A DNA stretch of 64,000 bases from Streptomyces uncialis (GTDB lineage: Bacteria; Actinomycetota; Actinomycetes; Streptomycetales; Streptomycetaceae): contig NZ_LFBV01000004.1 of assembly GCF_001905345.1 (NCBI RefSeq), forward strand, positions 558,001-622,000, read 5' to 3'. A program made the position numbers and the translations under genes. Shown piece after piece: positions 16,421 through 24,774 of the stretch (position 1 is its first letter; each line of letters opens with the position of its first letter). The notes beneath the pieces were generated by a model. That model saw only the letters and a program-made list of their open reading frames with translations. It was not told the origin of the DNA and searched no databases.

Positions 16421-16930
16421 GTCGCCTTCGCTTGCGCTTCGTAGGTCTGTCCGGGTGGGCGCGCTTGTTCCTGTGCTGTCGTTCGTGGGTTTTGCGCAGT
16501 TCCCCGCGGGTCGCCTTCGCTTGCGCTTCGTAGGTCTGTCCGGGTGGGCGCGCTTGTTCCTGTGCCGTCGTTCGGTGGTTTCGCGCAGTTCCCCGCGCCC
16601 CTTTGGGGCGCCATCTGTCGGTTCTTCGGGTCGGGGCCGGTCGGGATTCTCCGTCCTCGATCCGACACGCTCGGTCGGACGTCCCCCTTGCTCTGCTGAA
16701 GAGCATCGGAGTCTGCGGGCAGAGATTCCCGCCCACCCCCTTCGGCAGCCATGCGACTGCGCGAGGAGGAGGGTGAAGAACAGCCTCAGGGGGCGCCCCA
16801 AAGGGGCGCGGGGAACTGCGCAAAGACGAGGGCGGACCCGCACCCGAAGAACAACAGACCGGGGCAGCATCCAGGGGCGCGGGGAACTGCGCACCTCCGT
16901 CCGACCCGTACCGGGACATGTGCGCCCAGC
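16421..16930. repeat. Intergenic repeat cluster 2
   Basis: This cluster lies between the convergent P450 and dehydrogenase genes. The left end is a tandem pair of the gene-end motif plus start of the unit (CGCCTTCGCTTGCGCTTCGT, then GGTCTGTCCGGGTGGGCGCG) at 16421 and 16510. GCGCAGTTCCCCGCGCCCC cores in plus orientation follow, then module A in minus orientation, then cores in minus orientation (GGGGAACTGCGC near 16810 and 16883). Perfect hairpins GCGCCCC-TTT-GGGGCGC (16595-16611) and GCGCCCC-AAA-GGGGCGC (16793-16809) flank module A. Confidence 0.85.
16595..16773 (-). repeat. Conserved ~180-bp module A, copy 2
   Basis: This inverted copy of the module at 5832-6009 keeps the blocks GGGCGGGAATCTCTGCCCGC, CAGACTCCGATGCTCTTC, GAGGACGGAGAATCCCGACC and CCCCGACCCGAAGAAC. 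It belongs to the sequence subtype GAGCGTGTCGGATCGAGG, shared with copy 3; copies 1 and 4 read GAGCGCGTTGGAGCGAGG. Confidence 0.8.
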
Positions 16931-16948
16931 CGGACAGCCCGCGAAGGG

Positions 16949-17953
16949 TCACTCCGGGGCGATCTCCTCGACCCGGACCCCCCTCCGTTCGCGTCGCGAC
17001 ACCTCACACGCCTCCGCGACCCGCAAGGCCTGCAACGCCTCGTTGCCCCCGCACGGATTCTCCCGCTCCCCCCGCACCACCGCCACGAACGCCGCCAGCT
17101 CCGCCTCGTACGCGGGGGCGAACCGTTCCAGGAACCCGGTCCACGGCTTGTCCGCGGCCCGCGGCCCCGCCGGTTCCGTGGACGCGATCGGTGTCCGGTC
17201 GTCGAGTCCTACCGCGACCTGGTCCGTCTCCCCGGCCAGCTCCATCCGTACGTCGTACCCCGCCCCGTTCAGACGGGTCGCCGTCGCGGTCGCGAGGGTC
17301 CCGTCGTCCAGGGTGAGCAGCGCCGCCGCGGTGTCCACGTCGCCCGCCTCGCGGAACATCGCGGGCCCGGCGTCGGACCCCACCGCGTGGACGTCGACGA
17401 TCTCCCGGCCGGTGACCCAGCGCAGGATGTCGAAGTCGTGCACCAGGCAGTCCCGGAAGAGGCCCCCGGACAGCGGCAGGTACCCGGCCGGCGGGGGCGC
17501 CGGGTCCGAGGTCATCGCCCGTACGGTGTGCAGGCGGCCGAGCCGCCCGCTGCGCACGGCCTCCCGGGCCGCGGTGTACCCCGCGTCGAAGCGCCGCTGG
17601 AAGCCCATCTGGAGCACGGTCCCCGCGCGCTCCACCTCCCGCAGCGCGGCCATCGTGCCGGGCAGGTCGACGGCGATGGGCTTCTCGCAGAACACCGGCA
17701 GCCCGGACCGCGCGGCCCGGCCGATCAGCTCGGCGTGCGCGGAGGTGGCGGTGGTGATCACGACCGCGTCCACTCCCCAGGTGAAGATCTCGTCCACCCC
17801 GGGCGCGACGGTCGCCCCGACCCGTTCGGCGAGCGCGTGCGCCCGTGCGGTGTCGGCGTCGGTGACGACGAGGGAACCGACCTCGCGGTTGCGGCAGAGG
17901 GAGGCCGCGTGGAACGTACCGATGCGGCCCGTCCCGATGAGTCCGATGCGCAT
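16949..17953 (-). CDS. Gfo/Idh/MocA-family oxidoreductase (inositol/sugar dehydrogenase type)
   Basis: This 334-aa NAD-dependent dehydrogenase begins with the Rossmann motif MRIGLIGTGRIGTFHAASL. The family signature PVFCEKPIAVDL (active-site Lys in EKP) lies near residue 95. GGLFRDCLVHDFDILRWVTG near residue 165 carries the substrate-binding Asp and His. It probably oxidises myo-inositol or a related sugar imported by the adjacent ABC system. ATG 17953 starts the Rossmann strand. A CAGCTT -10 six nt upstream and no Shine-Dalgarno suggest a leaderless mRNA. It is divergent from the GntR regulator. Confidence 0.88.
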   Translation of the reverse strand: MRIGLIGTGRIGTFHAASLCRNREVGSLVVTDADTARAHALAERVGATVAPGVDEIFTWGVDAVVITTATSAHAELIGRAARSGLPVFCEKPIAVDLPGTMAALREVERAGTVLQMGFQRRFDAGYTAAREAVRSGRLGRLHTVRAMTSDPAPPPAGYLPLSGGLFRDCLVHDFDILRWVTGREIVDVHAVGSDAGPAMFREAGDVDTAAALLTLDDGTLATATATRLNGAGYDVRMELAGETDQVAVGLDDRTPIASTEPAGPRAADKPWTGFLERFAPAYEAELAAFVAVVRGERENPCGGNEALQALRVAEACEVSRRERRGVRVEEIAPE

Positions 17954-17959
17954 GGGTAC

Positions 17960-18004
17960 AAGCTGACGGGGCGCACGCCCCCTGTCAATGGTTTGTCCGG
18001 ACAA
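17960..18004 (-). promoter_or_regulatory. Dehydrogenase promoter with TTGTCCGGACAA operator
   Basis: On the minus strand, TTGACA (17983-17988), a 17-nt spacer and CAGCTT (17960-17965) lie 6 nt before the ATG. Just upstream is the perfect 12-bp palindrome TTGTCCGGACAA (17993-18004). The block TGTCCGGACAAACC-ATTGACA recurs, with few changes, at the binding-protein promoter (18855-18879). The adjacent GntR protein is the obvious candidate ligand. Confidence 0.6.
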
Positions 18005-18018
18005 TCGAACCTGATGGG

Positions 18019-18047
18019 TTCACGCGCCCGGACGTGACGGCTACGCT
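18019..18047 (+). promoter_or_regulatory. Predicted leaderless gntR promoter
   Basis: TTCACG (18019-18024), 17 nt and TACGCT (18042-18047) are followed after 7 nt by GTG 18055. This spacing predicts transcription starting at or next to the start codon and decides the start in favour of 18055 over GTG 18034. The palindrome 17993-18004 lies immediately upstream and could serve both divergent promoters. Confidence 0.45.
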
Positions 18048-18054
18048 CGCCCCC

Positions 18055-18819
18055 GTGCCCACACCAGAAGCCGATCCCGTCCGTCCGCTCCAGCTCGGCG
18101 TCGACCGGGGCAGCCCGGTCCCGCTGTACTTCCAGCTCGCCCAGCAGCTCGAAGCGGCGATCGAGGACGGGACGCTCACCCCGGGCAGCCTGCTCGGCAA
18201 CGAGATCGACCTGGCGGGCCGCCTCGGCCTGTCCCGGCCGACCGTCCGCCAGGCCATCCAGTCGCTGGTGGACAAGGGACTGCTGGTGCGCCGCCGGGGG
18301 GTCGGCACCCAGGTGGTGCACAGCCAGGTCAAACGCCCGCTGGAGCTGAGCAGCCTGTACGACGACCTGGAGACGGCCGGTCAGCGTCCGTCGACCCGGG
18401 TGCTCGCCCGGGATCTGGTCCCCGCGTCCGCCGAGGTCGCCGCGGCCCTCGGGGTCGCCGAGGGCGCCGAGGTGCAGCGGCTGGAACGGCTGCGGCTGGC
18501 GCACGGCGAACCCATGGCGTACCTCCGCAACCATCTGCCGGTCGGACTGCTGGCCCTGGAGGAGGACCGGCTGGAGGCCACCGGGCTGTACCGGCTGATG
18601 CGGGCCGCGGGGATCACGCTGCACAGCGCCCGGCAGTCCGTGGGCGCCCGCGCCGCCGACGGGCCGGAGGGCGAACAGCTCGACGAGTCCGAGGGCGCGC
18701 CGCTGCTGACCATGCGCCGCACCACCTTCGACGACACCGGCCGCCCCGTGGAACACGGCTCCCATCTGTACCGCGCGTCCCGCTACTCCTTCGAGTTCCA
18801 GCTCCTCGTACGCCCCTGA
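18055..18819 (+). CDS. GntR-family regulator (HutC/UTRA subfamily)
   Basis: This 254-aa regulator has an N-terminal GntR winged helix (PLYFQLAQQLEAAIEDG, then DLAGRLGLSRPTVRQAIQSL, then GLLVRRRGVGTQVVH, about residues 20-90). A C-terminal UTRA ligand domain follows (VLARDLVPASAEVAAALGV, then RLERLRLAHGEPMAYLRNHL and SRYSFEFQLLVRP). It lies between the divergent dehydrogenase and the downstream ABC importer. The shared operator-like sequence at both promoters suggests it represses both until a sugar or sugar phosphate binds. Start GTG 18055 fits the leaderless promoter. Confidence 0.9.
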   Translation: MPTPEADPVRPLQLGVDRGSPVPLYFQLAQQLEAAIEDGTLTPGSLLGNEIDLAGRLGLSRPTVRQAIQSLVDKGLLVRRRGVGTQVVHSQVKRPLELSSLYDDLETAGQRPSTRVLARDLVPASAEVAAALGVAEGAEVQRLERLRLAHGEPMAYLRNHLPVGLLALEEDRLEATGLYRLMRAAGITLHSARQSVGARAADGPEGEQLDESEGAPLLTMRRTTFDDTGRPVEHGSHLYRASRYSFEFQLLVRP

Positions 18820-18854
18820 GGCGGCGTCGGCACGGCATCACGCCTACCTCGTAA

Positions 18855-18902
18855 GAATGTTCTGACAAACCCATTGACGGGGTCCGGCCCCACCACTAGA
18901 AC
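18855..18902 (+). promoter_or_regulatory. Sugar ABC operon promoter and GntR-type operator
   Basis: TTGACG (18874-18879), 17 nt and TAGAAC (18897-18902) form a good promoter. Directly upstream, GAATGTTCTGACAAACCC (18855-18872) matches the dehydrogenase operator GATTGTCCGGACAAACC at most positions, and it is placed the same way relative to its -35 box. Co-regulation by the neighbouring GntR protein is inferred. Confidence 0.55.
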
Positions 18903-19204
18903 TCCCCTCAGCCGCATCCGGGCGGCCGGGGAGAAGAGGTGGACCCACCATGCGTACCGACCGCACGGCAGCAGGTCCGGCGGAACCCCGCGCCGTGACG
19001 GCACGCGGCGGCTCCCGCGGCGAGGGCGCCGGGGCGAATCCGCCGGGCGTGCCGCGCCCGGCGAAGCGCACCGCGCGGCACCCGATGACCACCCGCGCCC
19101 TGCCGGTGGCCGATACTGGAGCGTTCGAGGTCGCAAAGTCGACCCCCGGGGCCGGTCGGCCGGTCCCGGCGCACCGGGGAGTACGGCAAGAAGGGCACGG
19201 GGTC

Positions 19205-20218
19205 GTGGCAAAGGCACGGACAGGGGTACGCGCGGTGGGAGCCGTGCTGGTGGTGGCGCTCGGGATGACCCTCGCCGGATGCAGCAGCACGGGCGGCAAG
19301 CGCGCCGAGGACGCCCGGAAGGCCGCCGCCTCCCAGGGGAAGTCCACGGTCAGCACCCCCCGCTGGACGTTCGCCATGGTGACGCACTCCGGTGACGGCG
19401 ACACCTTCTGGGACATCGTCCAGAACGGCGCCCGGGAGGCCGCCGCCAAGGACAACATCAACTTCGTGTACTCGCATCACGACGAGGCCCAGCAGCAGGC
19501 CCAGCTGGTCGACGCGGCGATCGACAAGGAGGTCGACGGGATCATCGTCACCCTCGCCAAGCCCGCCGCGATGAAGTCCGCCCTGGAACGCGCCCGCAAG
19601 GCCGGTATCCCCGTGATCACCGTGAACTCGGGCTCCGCGGAGTCCAAGGAGTTCGGCGCCCTCACCCATATCGGCCAGGACGAGACCGTCGCGGGCGAGG
19701 CCGTCGGCACCGAGCTCAACGAGCGCGGGCGCCGCAGCGCCGTCTGCGTCCTGCACGAGCAGGGCAACGTCGGCCACGAGCAGCGCTGCGCCGGGGCGAA
19801 GAAGACGTTCGAGGGCCGGATGACCAATCTGTATGTGGACGGCACCAACATGCCCGACGTCCAGGCCTCGATCGTCTCCAAGCTCCAGGCCGACCGGGAC
19901 ATCGACGCCGTCGTCACCCTCGGCGCGCCCTTCGCGGACACCGCCGTCAAGGCCAAGCAGGACGCGGGCAGCAAGGCGGAGATCGACACCTTCGACCTGA
20001 ACGAGAAGGTCGCCGCCGGGCTGAAGAGCGGTGATCTGGGCTTCGCCGTCGACCAGCAGCCCTACCTCCAGGGGTACGAGGCCGTCGACCTGCTGTGGCT
20101 CTTCAAGTACAACGCCGATGTGCTCGGCGGCGGCAAGCCCGTCCTGACCGGCCCGCAGATCGTCACCAAGGACCAGGCCGCCGAGCTGGAGGACTACACG
20201 AAGCGGGGGACCCGATGA
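19205..20218 (+). CDS. Sugar ABC transporter substrate-binding lipoprotein
   Basis: This periplasmic-binding-type lipoprotein (Peripla_BP_4 fold) is about 337 aa. It has an N-terminal lipoprotein signal (VRAVGAVLVVALGMTLAGCSS, lipobox LAGC), then WTFAMVTHSGDGDTFWDIVQ, VDGIIVTLAKPAAM, GIPVITVNSGS and IDTFDLNEKVAAGL, all typical of ribose/inositol/rhizopine binders. It heads a permease-ATPase operon. Start is uncertain. GTG 19205 gives a normal signal peptide, preceded by AGAAGGG. An in-frame ATG at 18950 has a strong GGAGAAGAGG but adds 85 residues before the signal. Confidence 0.88.
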   Translation: MAKARTGVRAVGAVLVVALGMTLAGCSSTGGKRAEDARKAAASQGKSTVSTPRWTFAMVTHSGDGDTFWDIVQNGAREAAAKDNINFVYSHHDEAQQQAQLVDAAIDKEVDGIIVTLAKPAAMKSALERARKAGIPVITVNSGSAESKEFGALTHIGQDETVAGEAVGTELNERGRRSAVCVLHEQGNVGHEQRCAGAKKTFEGRMTNLYVDGTNMPDVQASIVSKLQADRDIDAVVTLGAPFADTAVKAKQDAGSKAEIDTFDLNEKVAAGLKSGDLGFAVDQQPYLQGYEAVDLLWLFKYNADVLGGGKPVLTGPQIVTKDQAAELEDYTKRGTR

Positions 20219-21276
20219 GCGCGACCGCCCCCGCCGCGCCCGCCCCGGGCGGCGCCGGGCCCGACGAACGCCTCGGGCGGACCTCACCGCTGCGCAGGCT
20301 GATGGGCCGCCCCGAGCTGGGGTCCGTCGTCGGCGCCCTCGCGGTGTTCCTGTTCTTCGCGGTCGTCGCGGACAGCTTCCTGCGCGCCGCGAGCCTGAGC
20401 ACCGTGCTGTACGCGGCCTCCACCATCGGCATCATGGCGGTGCCCGTCGCGCTGCTGATGATCGGCGGGGAGTTCGACCTGTCCGCCGGGGTCATGGTCA
20501 CCAGCTCCGCACTGGTGTCCTCGATGTTCAGCTACCAGATGACCGCGAACGTCTGGGTCGGGGTCGGGGTGTCCCTGCTGGTGACCCTCGCGATCGGGGT
20601 GTTCAACGGCTTCATGCTGACCCGGACCGGACTGCCCAGCTTCATCATCACGCTGGGCACGTTCCTGATGCTGACCGGGCTGAACCTCGGCTTCACCAAG
20701 CTGATCAGCGGCACGGTCTCCACCAAGTCGATCGCCGACATGGAGGGCTTCGCCTCCGCGAAGAGCGTCTTCGCCTCGACCCTCACCCTCGGCGGCGTCA
20801 ACTTCAAGATCACGATCCTCTGGTGGTTCGCCCTGGTCGGCGTCGCCACCTGGCTCCTGCTGCGCACCCGCGCCGGGAACTGGATCTTCGCGGTCGGCGG
20901 CGGCAAGGACGCGGCCCGCGCGGTCGGCGTACCGGTCGCCCGGACGAAGATCGGCCTCTACATGGGCGTCGCGTTCGGCGCGTGGGTCGCCGGACAGCAT
21001 CTGCTGTTCTCGTTCGACGTCGTCCAGTCCGGCGAGGGCGTCGGCAACGAACTCATCTACATCATCGCCGCCGTCATCGGCGGCTGCCTGATCACCGGCG
21101 GGTACGGCTCCGCCATCGGCTCGGCGGTCGGCGCCCTCATCTTCGGCATGACCAGCAAGGGCATCGTCTTCGCCGAGTGGAACCCCGACTGGTTCAAGTT
21201 CTTCCTGGGAGCGATGCTCCTCCTGGCGACCCTGCTGAACGCCTGGGTCCGCAAGCGCGCGGAGGCCACGACATGA
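20215..21276 (+). CDS. Sugar ABC transporter permease (RbsC/XylH type)
   Basis: This 353-aa inner-membrane permease of the BPD_transp_2 family has about ten hydrophobic segments. MIGGEFDLSAGVMVTSSALV is near residue 85. LPSFIITLGTFLMLTGLNLGFTK and the loop GRDAxxxGV-like region (VGGGKDAARAVGVPVARTKI) are typical of ribose-family permeases. It overlaps the binding-protein gene (ATGA) and the ATPase gene (ATGA), so the three are co-translated. GGGGGA precedes the ATG. Confidence 0.92.
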   Translation: MSATAPAAPAPGGAGPDERLGRTSPLRRLMGRPELGSVVGALAVFLFFAVVADSFLRAASLSTVLYAASTIGIMAVPVALLMIGGEFDLSAGVMVTSSALVSSMFSYQMTANVWVGVGVSLLVTLAIGVFNGFMLTRTGLPSFIITLGTFLMLTGLNLGFTKLISGTVSTKSIADMEGFASAKSVFASTLTLGGVNFKITILWWFALVGVATWLLLRTRAGNWIFAVGGGKDAARAVGVPVARTKIGLYMGVAFGAWVAGQHLLFSFDVVQSGEGVGNELIYIIAAVIGGCLITGGYGSAIGSAVGALIFGMTSKGIVFAEWNPDWFKFFLGAMLLLATLLNAWVRKRAEATT

Positions 21277-22082
21277 CCCCTGAAGCCGCCCCGTCCGACG
21301 GCCCGGCCCCCGGCGCCCCCCTGGTCCGGCTGGACGACGTCAGCAAGCACTACGGCAACATCCGGGCCCTCGAAAGGGTCTCCCTGGAGGTGCACGCCGG
21401 TGAGATCACCTGTGTGCTCGGGGACAACGGCGCGGGCAAGTCCACCCTGATCAAGATCATCGCGGGGCTGCACCAGCACGACGCGGGCACCCTGAGCATC
21501 GAGGGCGAGGAGACCCGTCTCGCCTCCCCGCGCGAAGCGCTCGACAAGGGCATCGCCACGGTCTACCAGGACCTCGCGGTGGTGCCCCTGATGCCGGTGT
21601 GGCGCAACTTCTTCCTCGGCTCCGAACCGACGAAGGGGGCCGGCCCCTTCCGGCGGCTCGACACCGAACTGATGCGGTCCACCACCCGCGCGGAGCTGCT
21701 GCGCATGGGCATCGACCTGCGGGACGTCGACCAGCCCATCGGCACGCTCTCCGGCGGTGAGCGGCAGTGCGTGGCCATCGCGCGGGCCGTGCACTTCGGG
21801 GCGAGGGTACTGGTGCTGGACGAGCCGACCGCCGCGCTCGGCGTGAAGCAGTCCGGGGTCGTCCTCAAGTACGTCGCCGCGGCGCGGGACGCCGGGCTGG
21901 GTGTGGTCCTCATCACGCACAACCCGCACCACGCGTATCTCGTGGGGGACCGGTTCGTGCTGCTGAAGCGGGGCGCGATGTCGGGCAGCCACACGCGGGA
22001 CGGGATCACCCTCGACGAGCTCACCCGCCAGATGGCGGGCGGCAGCGAACTGGACGATCTGCGTCACGAGCTCCAGCGGTAA
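21273..22082 (+). CDS. Sugar ABC transporter ATP-binding protein (single-domain)
   Basis: This 269-aa ATPase has Walker A GDNGAGKSTL near residue 48, TVYQDLAVVPLMPVWRNFFL, signature LSGGERQCVAIARA, Walker B VLVLDEPTAALG and H-loop VLITHNPHHAY. Unlike classical RbsA it carries one nucleotide-binding domain, so it presumably dimerises. It ends the importer operon. The repeat element's gene-end motif starts at 22083, directly after its TAA stop. Confidence 0.92.
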   Translation: MTPEAAPSDGPAPGAPLVRLDDVSKHYGNIRALERVSLEVHAGEITCVLGDNGAGKSTLIKIIAGLHQHDAGTLSIEGEETRLASPREALDKGIATVYQDLAVVPLMPVWRNFFLGSEPTKGAGPFRRLDTELMRSTTRAELLRMGIDLRDVDQPIGTLSGGERQCVAIARAVHFGARVLVLDEPTAALGVKQSGVVLKYVAAARDAGLGVVLITHNPHHAYLVGDRFVLLKRGAMSGSHTRDGITLDELTRQMAGGSELDDLRHELQR

Positions 22083-22917
22083 CGCCTTCGCTTGCGCTTC
22101 TGGGTCTGTCCGGCTGGACGGACTCCGTTCCTGTGCCGTCGTTCGTCGGGTGCGCAGTTCCCCGCAGGTCGCCTTCGCTTGCGCTTCCGAGGTCCGTCCG
22201 GCTGAACGCGCTTGTCCCTGCGCCGTCGCTCGGTGGGTGCGCAGTTCCCCGCGCCCCTGGGTACTCGGTGCTGGGCGCACTTGTCCCTGTACAGGTTGTC
22301 CGGGGGTGCGCAGTTCCTCGCGCCCCTGGGTACTCGGTGCTGGGCGCACTTGTCCCTGTACAGGTTGTCCGGGGGTGCGCAGTTCCTCGCGCCCCTGGGT
22401 ACTCGGTGCTGGGCGAATTTGTTCCTGTGCCGTCGCCCGCCGTTTTCGCGCAGTTCCCCGCGCCCCTGAGGTTCCACCCCTGGGCGTATCTGTTCCCGTG
22501 CGGGTTGTCCGTGGATGCGCAGTTCCCCGCGCCCCTTTGGGGGTGCCCGCCTGGGGGTGTTCTCAGTCTGCGCGTGGTCGGCGTCGGCCGGGGGGCGGGG
22601 TTGGACCCTCCTCCTCGTGCAGTCGCAGGGCTGCGGGAGGGGGTGGGCGGGAATCTCTGCTCGCAGACTCCGATGCTCTTCAGTAGGACCACACGTACGT
22701 CGTACCGAGCGTGTCGGATCGAGGACGGAGAATCCCGACCGGCCCCGACCCGAAGAACAAACAGAACGCGCCCCAAAGGGGCGCGGGGAACTGCGCACCC
22801 CCGAAGTACCCGCACGGGAACAGGTACGCCCAGGTATGGAACCCCAGGGGCGCGAGGAACGGCGCAGGGACAAGCGCGTCCAGCCGGACGGACCTGAGAA
22901 GCGCAAGCGAAGGCGTC
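22083..22917. repeat. Intergenic repeat cluster 3 with terminal inverted repeats
   Basis: The cluster is bounded by CGCCTTCGCTTGCGCTTC plus GTCTGTCCGGCTGGACG at 22083 and the inverted form at 22859-22917; an extra direct copy lies at about 22169. Plus-oriented cores (GCGCAGTTCC) lie at 22152, 22239, 22308, 22377, 22448 and 22517, mostly 69 bp apart. Two units (22239-22376) are essentially identical. Module A (22616-22797) follows, then minus-oriented cores. This cluster lies between co-directional genes (importer ATPase and ROK kinase). Confidence 0.88.
22616..22797 (+). repeat. Conserved ~180-bp module A, copy 3
   Basis: This copy has the same order of blocks as copy 1: GGGGGTGGGCGGGAATCTCT, CGCAGACTCCGATGCTCTTC, CGAGGACGGAGAATCCCGAC, CCGACCCGAAGAAC and GCGCCCC-AAA-GGGGCGC (22768-22784). 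GCCCGCAGAC reads GCTCGCAGAC here. The variable stretch between TTCAG and GAGCG differs from the other copies. Confidence 0.8.
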
Positions 22918-22956
22918 ACGTGCGGCCCCCCGCCTCCGTGAGGCAGAATCGGCCTG

Positions 22957-24099
22957 ATGAGCACCTACCGCGACCTAGCGCACCGCGGCACCGCGCGGGC
23001 CACCGTCCTGCGCACCGTCGGCACCCGCGAACGCCGCTCCCTGCTGACGGCACCCCGTGTCCCGACCGTCGGTATCGACATCGGCGGCACCAAGGTGATG
23101 GCGGGCGTCGTGGACGCGGACGGCAACATCCTGGAGAAGCTGCGCACGGAGACCCCGGACAAGTCCAAGAGCCCCAAGGTCGTCGAGGACACCATCGTCG
23201 AACTGGTGCTGGACCTCTCCGACCGGCACGACGTCCACGCCGTCGGTATCGGCGCCGCGGGCTGGGTCGACGCCGACCGCAACCGCATCCTGTTCGCCCC
23301 CCACCTGTCCTGGCGCAACGAACCCCTCCGGGACCGGATCTCCAGCAGGCTCGCGGTCCCTGTGATGGTCGACAACGACGCGAACACCGCCGCCTGGGCC
23401 GAGTGGCGCTTCGGCGCCGGCCGCGGCGAGGACCACCTCGTCATGATCACCCTCGGTACCGGCATCGGCGGCGCCATCCTGGAGGACGGCCAGGTCAAGC
23501 GCGGCAAGTACGGTGTGGCCGGCGAGTTCGGCCATATGCAGGTCGTCCCCGGCGGACACCGCTGCGCGTGCGGAAACCGGGGCTGCTGGGAGCAGTACAG
23601 CTCCGGCAACGCCCTGGTGCGCGAGGCCCGCGAACTGGCCACCGCCGACTCCCCGGTCGCGTACAACATCATCGAACGCGTCAACGGCAACGTCTCCGAC
23701 ATCACCGGCCCGCTGATCACCGAGCTGGCCCGTGAGGGCGACGCCATGTGCGTCGAGCTGCTCCAGGACATCGGGCAGTGGCTCGGCGTCGGTATCGCCA
23801 ATCTGGCCGCCGCCCTCGACCCGTCCTGCTTCGTCATCGGCGGTGGTGTCAGCGCCGCCGACGACCTGCTCATCGGCCCGGCCCGGGACGCCTTCCGCCG
23901 CCATCTGACGGGCCGCGGCTACCGTCCCGAGGCCCGTATCGCGCGCGCCCAGCTCGGCCCCGAGGCGGGTATGGTCGGCGCCGCCGACCTCTCACGGCTG
24001 GTGGCCCGCCGCTTCCGCCGCGCGAACCGCCGCAGGGTCGAGCGCTACGAACGCTACGAGCGGTACGCCGAGGCGCGGCGGACGGCCCAGGGGACCTGA
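22957..24099 (+). CDS. ROK-family sugar kinase (glucokinase-like)
   Basis: This 380-aa ROK kinase has the ATP-binding strand TVGIDIGGTKVMAGVVD near residue 37, ROK loop VPVMVDNDANTAAWAEWRFG, phosphate-binding LGTGIGGAI and the zinc site HRCACGNRGCWEQYSSG (Cys cluster near residues 205-212). Such enzymes phosphorylate glucose or related sugars and some also regulate. Its site next to a sugar importer suggests it phosphorylates the imported sugar. A CAGAAT box 7 nt before the ATG suggests a leaderless mRNA. The C-terminus has an unusual Arg/Tyr/Glu-rich repeat (ERYERYERYAEARR). Confidence 0.9.
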   Translation: MSTYRDLAHRGTARATVLRTVGTRERRSLLTAPRVPTVGIDIGGTKVMAGVVDADGNILEKLRTETPDKSKSPKVVEDTIVELVLDLSDRHDVHAVGIGAAGWVDADRNRILFAPHLSWRNEPLRDRISSRLAVPVMVDNDANTAAWAEWRFGAGRGEDHLVMITLGTGIGGAILEDGQVKRGKYGVAGEFGHMQVVPGGHRCACGNRGCWEQYSSGNALVREARELATADSPVAYNIIERVNGNVSDITGPLITELAREGDAMCVELLQDIGQWLGVGIANLAAALDPSCFVIGGGVSAADDLLIGPARDAFRRHLTGRGYRPEARIARAQLGPEAGMVGAADLSRLVARRFRRANRRRVERYERYERYAEARRTAQGT

Positions 24100-24104
24100 G
24101 CCCC

Positions 24105-24680
24105 ATGCCTAGCGTCCCCCACCAGGCCCCCCCACCCGACGAGGAACCCCGCCCCGAGGCCCGGGGCCGGATGATCCGCCGGCGGGCCCTGACGCTGCTC
24201 ATCATCGGGCTGCTCATCGGTGTACCCGCCGGGTATCTGGTGATCTCCGCCAACCAGAGCCGCGACAGCGGCCGTGACAAGGCCGCCAAGTACTCGGCGA
24301 CAGGACTCACCGAGGGCTGGCCCTCCCGGGTCCAGCGGCGGGTGTACGACGTGTCGATCCCCCCGTACTCCAGTGATGTCGCGCACTACGAGACGAACAA
24401 CTGGAAGACCAGCAGGCTCTACGTGCAGTTCCTCACGAGCAACGAGGGCCTCGACCGGTTCCTCGGCGAGCTCGGTTTCAGCAGTGACGCCCTGCGCAGG
24501 GACGACCTCACCATCGGGGTGCGCGACCGGGGCGTCGTCGGCTGGGACTTCACCGGAGACGGCCCCTGGTGGGGCCTGAGCCGGGAGCAGAAGGACCCCA
24601 TGCCCTCCCAGGATGTCGTCGTGAACTGGTCGAACCCCGATCATCCGATGGTGTACATGGTTTCCGCGACCACGCCGTAG
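24105..24680 (+). CDS. Membrane-anchored protein of unknown function
   Basis: The family is not recognised. The 191-aa protein has a Pro/Glu-rich, then basic N-terminus, one transmembrane segment (ALTLLIIGLLIGVPAGYLVIS, residues about 26-46) and an extracytoplasmic domain of about 145 residues. That domain is rich in aromatic residues (SVDAHYETNNWKTS-like region, VGWDFTGDGPWWGLSREQ, VVVNWSNPDHPMVYMVSA). It starts 5 nt after the ROK kinase stop, so the two are probably co-transcribed. Confidence 0.7.
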   Translation: MPSVPHQAPPPDEEPRPEARGRMIRRRALTLLIIGLLIGVPAGYLVISANQSRDSGRDKAAKYSATGLTEGWPSRVQRRVYDVSIPPYSSDVAHYETNNWKTSRLYVQFLTSNEGLDRFLGELGFSSDALRRDDLTIGVRDRGVVGWDFTGDGPWWGLSREQKDPMPSQDVVVNWSNPDHPMVYMVSATTP

Positions 24681-24774
24681 CGGCGCCGCCCGGCCGCCGG
24701 AGCCGATTGTCAGACCCCGCCCGTAGAGTCGAAGACGTCCGATTCGACCAGGGGCCGGGGAGGTGACCGTCCGT

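Noticed and set aside
16262..16952. Minus-strand frames across the 3' end of the P450 gene and repeat cluster 2
   Set aside because: Composed of translated intergenic repeats; the same peptide fragments recur at the other clusters.
22021..22906. Minus-strand frames in the 22.1-22.9 kb region
   Set aside because: Translated repeat units only, overlapping the importer ATPase end; no independent coding evidence.
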